From contig JAIPMN010001226.1 in assembly GCA_020650975.1 (NCBI GenBank), positions 64,499 through 128,498 of the forward strand: a stretch of 64,000 nucleotides of DNA. The letters run 5' to 3'. Position 1 is the first letter of the stretch, and each line of letters opens with the position of its first letter. Under the pieces are notes generated by a model. That model had not been told where the DNA came from. It worked only from the letters and a program-made list of their open reading frames with translations, and made no database searches. A program made the translations under genes and the position numbers. Positions 27,501 through 39,500 of this stretch are shown here, in pieces. Origin of the DNA: Apostichopus californicus (lineage: Eukaryota; Echinodermata; Holothuroidea; Aspidochirotida; Stichopodidae).

Positions 27501-30500
27501 AATATCTAGTCATTTCATATCTGCCAAATAGGGCTGACCCCAACGAACACACCTCCCTCCCCCTCCCCTCTACTCCCCTCCCCCTCCACTCTCTCTCCCT
27601 ATCACACCTTTACATCTATCTCAATGATATACTGTCAGCCAGTAGGACCTATCAACTACAACCTACTTTTCCATGCACCCCGGTCCTTATCATCCCCCCC
27701 CCCCACCCGTACCTCACTTCTCGTTTCCCTATAAGATCATCATGGTTGTCATTCTGCACACATGTAGTATAACAGTACAAGGGAATTTTGCTTTAAATTG
27801 TTTCTGTGACCATTATGAACTTACATCAATATGCTTCTGTTTAGCATTATGTTCTTCCACCATATGTATACAGGTCTGGTTCAACTTATCCACTTCGGCC
27901 TGCAAATCCAGCAATCTTGATTTAATACCAGAAATCGCATCAGAATCCTGCAAAAGAAACGATAGATCTCTCTCTGTTAAAATCAGAGTCCCTATCATAT
28001 ATATGTCACTCACACATCCTCTGGGTGATAAAAGAATGCTCTCAGCAAGCATTCCATGATTGACATCCAAGCTCTGGCAAGATCGGTCCCTCCTGGCAGT
28101 TTTAATTCGGAGGAATTAATATAAATAACTGTACCCTTTAATAGTTGATAACATTATTGATCCATCTCAGCCTGTCATAAAGTTAAAGCAATGCAAAGAA
28201 ATAGTAGACTTGGCTTCTCAAAAATCTCACAGATGTGAGCTATTTTGGCAGGGAGTGTTTAAATAAAAATTTGTCAAAAAGAAACTGTGTATCTTTGCTT
28301 ATAGTAACTTTCCTTTAATACTAAGCAGTTGATCTTTCTACAGTAGCGCCGAGTGCTAATTTCATCCCCATGGTAATTTTAGTTTCATCCACATGGTAAT
28401 TTTAGAAACTCTGTGACGTTCTCAGCACAGACCATCGATTCACAACATCTGTTTGTGTAGCAATGCCCTTTCTTCTTACATCTTTGTAAAAGCTTTGTGA
28501 TTGGATCCAAGACATAACTAATCAAATAACCATATTTTTATAAATCTTACAAAGTTACAGTACTACACAATTACAGGTACATCACTCTGCAAATGTAACT
28601 TTTTAGGTAATTTAAAATCAATATGCTTGCTCTTAAAGAAATTTCTGAAACATGTAGTGATAATAGCCAGAGCAAAGGTTCATGAAAAGTGGGTCGCCTT
28701 TATTCTTGTACAAAACCTGTCAAATGCATCTAATATAAATCCACTTATGAACGCAATTTACAAGCCCTTTCCATTAGCTTAATGTGATTTCCGGCAGAGA
28801 TTTTTGTGAATGTGTCGAGGATCGTATCGTGTTGAATCTGAAAATTTTGCCATGACACGAACTGTTTAGCTTCCAAAGATAAAATTTCATAACATTTAAA
28901 ATATCAAGAAACTTGCGGCGTCTTAGAATCAAATCTATTGTTTGATCTTCAGTAATTAACAACTAGGTCAAGTAATTAGGTATTACTTAATATATATTCA
29001 AAATAATAAAGTAATTTAAACAACTAATCTGGGAGACTAAATTAGTCAGAATCCAAATGATTGTTTTTTTTTTACTCAATCAGTACTACATCTGAGTTAA
29101 AGAAGCTAAGAGGGTGCCTTAATTTAATCACTTGCATCATTTTTTGTTTTGTGAATTTGTGACACACTACTGATTAAATACAATTATTACTCTCTGAGGA
29201 ATCTTCTCGGATAATATCTATCAAATATTTTTCCTACAGAATTAAATCCAGCAACCCAAAAAGAAAAAATTTCTGAAGACCACAAAATGGAAAGGCTAGG
29301 TCATTGTACTGAATATTTTTGAATGTAAACTTACCTATACACACACAATCATTACACTCTCTCACTATCATTCTTTTAACACAAAATTGTTTTTCTACAG
29401 CCCCCCCCCCTCTTCTCCTCCTCCTCCCTCCCTTAAAAATTCTATTTACAAAAATGTTAGTAACATTTGGAAACCAAAAAAAACTGGTGATCACTTTTTT
29501 GAATATCTTCAGCCTTTTTACATACAAAAGTATGTCTTCTTTCTTCATTCAAGCAAGACGGTTTGATTTAATTGGTTGCAAGACGGTTTGATTTAATTGG
29601 TACCCTAGCCAATCAGCTGAATACAATAACAAATACATTCTGATGATTTGAAATACATGCAAATGTTTAAGGCTTGCACAGGATCTGTTTTGAAAAGTGA
29701 TGTTGACCTATTAAGCTAAGTAATAGGCATTTTATTTGGTAAAGAAAACAATCTATAAATACTTATCTTTAGGTATTAATCACATCTTTCATAAGACATT
29801 TTTAAACTTCTTAGAATATCAATATCAAATTAAAGGGTACTACCCACATTGGCCGGAGAAGGGGACTCTCTCTCAGAATCTGCCCCTTCAACTGCGGCTA
29901 GACCGCTTCCCTTTCTACTGGACTTTGATTCGTCCTGTAAAAAGTGCTTAATTTTCTGCAATTTCTTGCCGAGTTGGTTCAGCTTTGAATTGAGCAAGTT
30001 TTCGAGCGAGCCCATTCGGTCGTTCAGCTCTGTCAGTGGTGATGCGAATTTAGCCATCACTTGTTGCGAGAGCTTTGTCAGATCCCGTTGGACTTGATTT
30101 TCCAGATCCGATTGCTGGTGAAGGTCGTGAGATTAGTAGTGCAGAAGGAGAGAGAGAGAGAGAGAAAACAGAAAGTATGCAAAGCATTGAAAAGCATAGA
30201 AAAGCATTAGAAGCATTGGTGCGAGTGCAAACACAGATAAGAAGAAATTAAGGATTTAATAGGATTATGAGAAAGGAGCATAAGAGCATTTGTTTCGGCC
30301 GTTTTGTCAGAATATTGAAGCAGCGTTGGAAATCACATTTTTGCATCTTCATTCTTTCTTACTCAAGCTTTTCCATTTTCTCAAATAGTTTTATCTCAAT
30401 TTTTCAAAGCTATAGTTCTATTTAAAATGTGAAATGCCAACTCTTTAAAACGAAAAGGGAATTAACTTATAACAATGGCTTTAAAAATGTCTCATCAATT

Positions 30501-33500
30501 TCCTCTAAACTTGTTCCGTCATCAACTTTTGACTTCTACTGCTTGAAACACGTACATCTCATCTGACTAACTAAAAAACAGAGATTACCAATACTTTTAG
30601 GGTAGAAATAAATGGCAGATATTTTCTAATCTAATTTTCAGCTATCTAACAAATAAATTAGAACCACCATCACGTCTCAGGTAATTCGTTGGACTAACCA
30701 AAGACTCTGCTGTTACATCAACTACTTCGCTTGAACTTTTGTTCACTCCATCTGTCCAGTTATGGACTTGCTTCAAGCTGTTTTCAACAAAAGCTTTCAG
30801 TTCCTCAAGGTCATTATGTGTAGCCGCAGTGCTTCTGTCATCGAGCAACGATTGAAGCTGTGATCGTTATTTTGAAAAAGAGCAATAAAAACTTCAAGAC
30901 ACATCAAATCACACATGAATATAAGATGAAGATGGATAAAGGCATCAACAGAGATTCTGGGAAGTTTCATATTTGCATTTGTTTATATGTGGATGAAGCA
31001 GGGACAGCAAAAGAGAAAAGGTCAGAGGATGAGAAATTACAATAACAAAGCATTAATAGGCATCACGGTTAAAATTAAAGCTTTGTAGATGTTTCAAAGA
31101 CGCCCTAGATGAAGTTAGGCTTTGGGTATAAAACTGCATTGGGTGTATATGTTGCGACATACAATAACACAAAAATCTCAGATATAAACTTTCAAAACTG
31201 TGTTCTCATATTTTAAGCTATAACTGATTTTAATTTCTCATTCAATTTTGTGGTCATTGAAGCCCTTTCCATACTTCCTTCCCTCACTCAACCTCTTCTT
31301 CTCTTGCACATCTTTTCCTGTTTTCATTCAATACCTATCCTTTCCTTCCCTCCCTCCCTCCCAGCCTCCCTCCCTCCCAGCCTCCCTCCCTCATTCCATT
31401 TAAATTTGCTTTATTGCTCATTCAAACAACTTCCTGTTTCATTCCTCTCTCACTTAACATCTTTTGTCTGTTGCTCACTCAACCCCTTTAATTCCTCACT
31501 TACTCCCTTAACCTGTTTCCTGTTTCTCACTCAACACATTTCCTTCACTCTCTCTCATATATATTTGCTTTCGTGCACATTTAACTCCTGTTCCTCTTTC
31601 ATACAATCTCCTTTCCTGTTCCTCTTTCATTCAACCCCTTTCCTCTGTAACACACTCATCCCCTTGACTTCTTCCTTTCTTGCTTCCCTAACCCAGATCT
31701 TGGTCTCACTCAACCAGTTTCCTTCACTCTCTCACTCAATTAAAATTTGCATTCATGTTCACTCAAGCACCCTTCCTGTTTCATCAAATGTCTTTTCCAC
31801 CATCTTCAGTCAGGCCCTTTCCTCTATTGCTCATTCAATCCCTTTAATACCTCTTGCATCATTCTAGCTCTTTCTCCTCTCCTCACATCCCCCCTCCTGC
31901 CCTCACTCCTCTCCCTCACTCGATACATTGTAACCCTACCTTAACTGGCCCTAACAAAAGAGTAAGAGTTAGAGTAGAGCGAAAACAGACCAAACTAAGA
32001 AGTTAGTATTGGCATCAGAAAAGTTTTGTGCACCATTTGTTATCAAAAGTGTTTTATAAAGACGCGAAGGAACGTTTTGTTAGAAATTAGAATAGGATCG
32101 TGGAAATGTCAGCCATCAACAGAGCTATCCAGGTGGAATGAATATCTTCCTTCTGACCGTTACTTGACCGGGTGGTATGACAGTCAGAAGATATATGGTA
32201 CCATACTAGCCTTATAATTGACGATCACATCCCAACTTAATCCATTACCATTGCAAGGAATAGAAGCCGTAAGGGAAAGATTTTCAAGAAAGATTCGCTT
32301 GATATAAATAAATAAGCAAAGAAAAACAAGAAACAAGGCTAGTATTAAACCATCAATGCACTTTTACAAAGTTGAGAAAGAAAGAAAGAAAGAAAGACGC
32401 TCTCTGCTACGTAAGTTGACTTGCCTTCTCTCTGTTTTCTCTGAGTTGCTCCAGGCCTTCTTTCAATTCTTCGATCATCTTTTGAAGATCTTCGGGGATT
32501 GCGTTATCCATAATCATCTTCTCGACGTCGGACATGTTGGCCTTCTGTGCAACAAGTTCCTGAAGCAAAGTGACAACGTGACATTTAATTTACTAGCCCT
32601 CCAGTGTTTCTATGGTAACAACTTATTAATGTATACATAAAATCAGTCATAAAACATGTTCCATGATCGGGTTTCTTGAGGTGACAAAAAGACATCCCAT
32701 ATTGGATAAAATTTGGAAGGTCCTTCATGCTGTAACATTTTCTAGAGCGGTAATAACCTCTACAACTTTATTTAAATCCATTTTTACTTTGACTTCAAAT
32801 GAAGCTGTTTATTACACTAAACAAACTCCACACGCAGAACATTTGAATTCTTTTAGCATTTCATGTTGTATCTTTATTTCCGGAATAATTTCTTTAAAAT
32901 CAGCCGCCTGTTTTGTTGATCAAATGATATTCAGATATCCAGTGATAGAACTTGCTTAAGAACTTAAACTCAGGTCAGCGCAAAACAGCGCAAACATTGT
33001 TTCTGCTTAAAAGTCTATTTGATATCCACAGAGAAAGACCTGCAGAATCTTTAACTGTTCTGGTACAACTTCTTGTCTGTGAACACATAAATGCACAACT
33101 AGCGACGAAATCAGATTCTTCGAGGCCATGAATTAAATTTATGCAGAAAGTTTGCACTTACGCAGAGGATTCTCTCTAAAGTTCTCCATCTCAAAGCATT
33201 ACAAGTTACTGTCAAAAGATCAAGGTATTTATCAATAGGCTTTGAAAATCTCACTGATACTAGAATATACTTACTGAGATGCCTGTATTCAAAGATTTCT
33301 CAGTTTAAGATCTCAGAAATGAGGTCAAGAAAAGATTTGCCTAAATCTGTCAATAATTACAATTTTAAAACTGTTATAATAGACTTTGAAGTCATCATCT
33401 CAATTACCTCTAATCCTGTGACTCTGTCGTCTAAGAGGTTGTGCTTTCCACTCAATTCTCCAATATTTTTCAATATTTTCTGAATCTCTTGAGATGGATG

Positions 33501-36500
33501 GGCTGCGGAGGATGGTCTTGACGAGTGGCGGGATCCCGGAGGGGATGGGGTCTATTCAGAAAAGAAACAGAACCATGCATCATTGTTTCAAAATGAAAAA
33601 AGTAATCACAGTTCCAAGAGGACAGCAACAGAACAAGCACAATGTCAAATGAAGGATGTTTCTCTAAGGAAATTCATCCAAGATAAAACCTGGTTGCAGC
33701 AAGCAAACAACTGGACCCACTCTCAACCCCAGTCCCCTTACAACAAGACTGTAGCAGTGTGCTTAAGTTTAATCATTGTATGATCATTGTTTCAGATCAA
33801 GTGATGTTTCACAAGTCCCTTCGAAAGGGAATAGATACCACGCGTTATTCTAATTGTAACTCGAGGAACGATCCACTGTGTATCTGAAAAGAAACTACAC
33901 ATGATCCTAGCTAAAGATGCTGAGAAGCAATCAAATGAAGGGTTACTTAAATTACAAAACATGTGACAAGCATTTGACTTTGACCATGACCTCCAAAGCA
34001 TTTGCTATCACTGTGGCATTTTAATTGTATAAATTAACACCATTGTAGTTCTTTTAATAAGTTGGAGCATCAAAGACCTCAACACAAAAAAAAAACAAAA
34101 AAACAAAACACAAAAAAAAGAGAGAAAAAGAGGAAAAAAAGAGGAAAAAAAAAAGGAGAAACTTTCAGCAAACTTAAATTTAAGCTAACAATGATGACTT
34201 AGAGAAAGTCACTGAAATTAAATGAAGGTGTTGTTTGAAGCTCTGACAGGACTTTTAATTAAAAAAAAAAGAGAGACATTTCTTGTCAAGCACATTATGT
34301 ATAAAAACGAACATATCTTTAATATGTCATATACTGTATACTGTATATTTAATCAACACTGACCAGAAATGATTAATTTTTTTTCATTAAAATAATTAAT
34401 ATCCTTTGAAAGGAATTTCAATGTTATTCAAAGGACAAGATGGATTTTGACAGATGGAGAGATGTGGAGTGGGAGACAGGTACAGTAAGAGAAGAGCGAA
34501 ATGAATCAAGAATTTTTCTCAAGCCTAGAACTGTCTAATTGAAACATTTCTAATGTATGTCATTTACTTCCAACCTTTGCTGAGTGTTTTTGCATTATAA
34601 ATAACTACAACTTGGCAAAAAAAGGCAACAAACTTGACTGTGCATGCCAATTTTTTTCTCTGGTAAAAAGTAGAGCGCTGAGTGAAGTAGAATTCACAGA
34701 GGGAAACTAACTGTCCCCATAAACTGTGACTAACAGTAATAGATGACATGTTACAACGATTCTCTTTTTACGAAAATCAGATTAAACTGTTCCGAGCGTT
34801 AATATTCCCGAATTTTATCTTTTCCTGGCAAGATGGGGACCTTGGGAAATGACATTTAATTTAACAGGTAGATTTAATGATAAGAAAGACATGATAATAC
34901 TGTCAGGAAATGATAGGGATATGCTGATATTCTAGGTACGATAAGTACTAGATAATTTGAAGGGGAATAGAGTGAATTCTTACTATCTATCAATTATGTA
35001 TTTAAAGAGATATATGCTGAATAATTAGATTAGAAGGGATAATTTGGTTATAAGTTGGAAAAAATATACAGGGGGGAGTAAAGGTATTGGGGGGGGGGGG
35101 TAAAGCAGGCCTTGATTTATAAGGAGCGCCAGCGCAATTGCGCTCCTCCGCGCTCCTTAAATTCGATCCGCGAGAGCATTTCACAGCGCTCCTAAAATGT
35201 TACTAACGCCCAATACTCTCCTCAATTCCCTAAGGAGAGCAATGAAACAGCGCACCTCACACACCACAAGCTCTGCGTACGGTCACTCGCTTCAACATTC
35301 AGAGTATCTTCGGTTATTCCGATCTGAACCACCTGGAGCTATACAGTTTATTGTCCCATTCGTACGTTTATATGAGTCACGTAGCATCAGTCAGACTTCG
35401 GTATAGTAACGAGGAGATGGTGAAACTTACAGCCTAACACAGTGTTGGGCGATATATCGAAAATTATTATTATCGCGATAATTTTTTTTCAAGACGATAT
35501 TTTTTGAGGATTGAACAAATGACGATAATTTCTTGTGCAAGAAATTTGAAATAAATGTGGAAAAAAAATGCGATTATCCTTTCTCCGTTTAATGTGTAAA
35601 TGTAATTCTAGCATTCAATGGTTAAGAAAGTTGAAAAGAAATAAAGTTTATCAACTTCAATTACTGACTTTTGAACTTCGTAAAAAACCCGTCCTTTACA
35701 ACATTGACTGTATAGAGAACAAAACTCTGAAAATCAGTAGAGAAATTACCAATTGTGTACGAAAAGTAAGTTGGTACACCTTTCAAATTTTACGAAAGAT
35801 CCAGCAAAACACTTTCGAAAAATTCACGCGAAACAGGCATATCGTGCTAAATGCAACTAATGTCATGTAAACAAGGCTCTAGTACACCCATTTATGAATA
35901 AACCGTTAGACCACATCTGGTGTTAAGCGGGGGGAAAGGAAAGTATTTTTCTAGAATTTCCAAAAATACGGAAAAAATAATATCCTACCATAGTTAAGTG
36001 CATAGCAAATAGCCTAACCACCTCGTCGGTTACGGATCTCACGTAACTACAATAACACAACTAATTGTATTTTGCGAACTTGACGTTTTCTAAAAGAACA
36101 TGGAAACAATGTTAAGCATTTAGTTAATCATGCCAAGTGGCCTTAAACATATTTTATTACAAGGTTTACTTTCATAAAGATGGCCATATCATGTAGATGC
36201 CTTGATATCGTGTGCTGCGTGTATGGTATGGACTGTGCCTCGTGTATCATGGGGAATAGTCCATGAAACGTTTCTTGGAAACTTTCCAAAAAATGTTAAC
36301 AAACAGGTGTTAGACAGGGGATGAGCTCACAGTTGTTTGGCAAGGTACCTGGGAAAATTCGTAGCCTACCGTAGTATTTAAGTAGGGTTAAACCGTACTG
36401 CAGTTGTAAACTGATGTACGAACACCGGAGCGAAATAGGCAGTGTGTTCGCGGGAAATTGAACAAGGTTTTCCAACACTGGCTTGAGGTGTGTTTTACTT

Positions 36501-39500
36501 ACGGGGATATTTACCTACTTTTCTTGAACGTCTAAGATAATATTTCGCATAACTTTACCGATCCTTTACTGACTGACCTAATTAATTCTAGAGTGGAGCC
36601 TAAATAGTTTACTCCATGAAAAGTTTTTTGGAAACGTGCCAAAAATGTTAACAAACAGGTGTTAGACAGGGGGGTTGTTTGGCAAGGTACCTGGGAGCAC
36701 ATGTAGCCTACCGTGATATTTAAGTAGGGTTCAACACTGCAGTTGTGAACTGATGTACGTATAGTGCACGCTGTTCATTGTTAGGCAGTCTAGAAACGGG
36801 GCTTTGCCGAACGTAGTTTGTTTCATAATATCGACAGTTTTGTAAGTTAAACTTTTTAAAGATTGTAAGACAAATTGAATCTCTTTTCATTTTATCACAT
36901 AATATAGCTACTCTAACTTGTCATTTTAAAATTTTCATCAGTTTCGTGACAATTTAAATTCAAAAAGTTGTCAGTATTTTGAATCCTCAACTGCGAATTT
37001 TTATCGCCAGACACGCAAAAATACTAAATTTTTCCGGGGGCCTTTGCCCCTTGACCCCACAAGGGGTTCCACCCTTGACCCCACCGTGGCCCTAAGGCGG
37101 GCCCCTGGACCCCACGCCATTATGCTCGCACGCAACGCGTGCTAGGTGTGTTCGTCGCGCGAAAACACCGGTGGGAAACCGGCAGTTGTTTTAAGTGTGT
37201 TCGCGAACACACTAAAAACAACAAGGAAAAATTATCGTAATTATCGAAATATCGCGATCATTTTTGAACTATTTATCGTGACGTTAAAAAACAAATATCG
37301 CCCAACCCTATAAACACACTGTAGTATAGGTAAATTTGGAGCCTATACCGATATTTTCTATGTACAAGTATCATCTGAATTTTCAAATGATAGTGTTTTC
37401 ACTCTGAATACTGTAAGTGTAAAGTAAATTCACATGGTTTGTCAATATTGAACTTTAAATGCTGGATCAACCAACTACACTAAGTGGAAAACAGTTTGTA
37501 CCCTTTGTTACTTTGTATTGCTTGTTTTGAGAGAAAATAAAGACAACAACTCAACTGCAGGAGCTCAAAATAATATACTCTATTTCTCTTCATGCCTCAC
37601 ATGATAAAGAGTACTTACTGGCCCCTGGGCCTGCATATTTTGAGGAGAGCAAAACGCTCTCCAGAAACCCCCCAGGAGACGAAAAAGACGATGGTGATTT
37701 TGTCCAGGAGAGCGATTTGAATGCATTGGTGGTCCCAGGAGAGCAATTTACTACTCTCCTGGATTTTTTTATAAATCAAGGCCTGGTAAAGGTATTACAA
37801 TAAATGCTTCAAGAGATATATCCAGTTTTGTAACTATCAAGCTCTTTTAATGTAGATTGCATGAACAAAATACCCAAAATATATTAATGAACAAATAAAG
37901 GAAATACAAAATACCTCAATTTTTAAATTCCATTTTTTTTTACAAAGATATGACACTTTACATTTTTGTACAGGAGAAGGCTTGCACAGAACCAAAGGAA
38001 TTAATTTCTCCGACAAGATTATTAAAGTGATATAAGAGTTTATACACACAGCTCTGTATTACAGGAGATTATTTGAATTAACCATAATTAAATGGATCCC
38101 TTTCTTTGGCAAAATTAAAAACAGAACTGATTAACCTGATGGTGTGGAGGTGAGGAATTTCTTATATGGCAACCAAATCTGCTATAATGTTGTCATTTTG
38201 ACCACCAATTTTCAAAAATGCAAGAAAGAAAGTATTTAAATTCCTCAAGAAGTGTTGCCTTGCTGTATTAACCCTATCAGCTTTCCCCCAAAAATGCAGT
38301 ATTATAAAAAAGGCCTAAGCAATTCGTCTGCAGTATATCTTTTCATCTACAAATGAATCAGAAAATGAGACTGACATAAAAATTGGAATGGTGCTGTTTT
38401 TCTTCTTAACAGCAGTTTCTTTTCACAGATGTTATGTTACAAGCTACGGTTGCGTACGAATTACAAAATAGACTCTTAATCGAAATTAAGTCTCCTCGGG
38501 TAAGTTTATTAAATTTCAAATCGACTAACGCAATAACAGCTTCTGATGTTTTGAATTAATCAAATGACGAATCTTAGCCGAATGGAAACAATCGTTTCCA
38601 AAATGACCTTTAATTACACTAAAAACATGGCACTATACATGAGTAGTGAAAGATGCATGCAGGGAGTTGCTATGGAAACTCCCTGATGCATGCAACCATT
38701 ATAAGAGCTGGGTCAGGACAACCAAAACTTAAATTTCTTTTGTCTTGGTTTGTTGATGAATTTAGAAATTTTCTGTGTAACTTGTTTTGGTTTAAATATC
38801 AGGAACCAAAGTACAATTCAAAAATCTGGGAAGTGGTTGCTAAGGCAGCAATGCTGCTGACAATCAATAAACTTGGAATTTTAAAATTTAAAATTTAAAT
38901 TACTGCCAACAATAAGTATAGGTAACTATGAATTGATAACATTAATATGAGTGTGATGGAGGCAAAACAACCAGAAAACAAAAACATTCAGTGGTTAAGA
39001 TGCCCAAATATGTTCATAGTGTGGTGAGCCATACATGTTAATAAATATGAACTGGTGCACACCAAAAAGGAAGAGGATTATCTAAATTGACTAATGCGGC
39101 AACATATAAATGAGGGTATCACGAATCAGTTATCTTGTTGATAGAGTCTTTTTATTGACATAGAGTTACCACAAAGCCAATCGGCTTTGTGATTTTCTTG
39201 CCATACAATTTGCTCTAAATTCTACATATAAGTATGTGACTATTGTAGAGCAAGTGACTTACAATTGTATAGGAATAAAGTGAGAACCAGAAAAACACAA
39301 GAGATTTCTACAATTACAAAGCTTACTGAGCCTCGGGCATCGTAACCAAAAACTAGTTCCTTTTTCTCACAAAATTATGAATGATAACTTTGAGGATATG
39401 TACAAGATTCACACAATGGGGTGGCCACTGCTGCTGCCCCCAACCAGTACTTTTAATATTCTTCATAATACATTGGAGAAAGGCAAGTGAGGTGGGCAGT

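Larger units (their letters stand above)
35106..37785. mobile_element. hAT-like transposon (outer element), interrupted by a second one
   Basis: 17-bp perfect terminal inverted repeats CAGGCCTTGATTTATAA (35106-35122) and its complement (37769-37785), with GTAAAG directly repeated on both flanks. Shifting the edges by one base gives a 7-of-8 target duplication, as expected for hAT. The outer parts are 35106-35439 and about 37311-37785. No transposase was recognised; it is probably non-autonomous. Confidence 0.75.

Noticed and set aside
31250-31867. 205-residue plus-strand ORF
   Set aside because: It is Ser/Leu/Phe-rich because the DNA is a pyrimidine minisatellite; no domain, no ATG at its start, and it lies in an intron of the opposite strand.
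32411-32559. Exon 7 extended to a GT donor at 32410
   Set aside because: Would give 149 nt and break the frame that all neighbouring phase-0 exons share.
35568-35870. 100-residue ORF as a hAT transposase piece
   Set aside because: No DDE, BED or dimerisation motif could be recognised, so I do not call it transposase.
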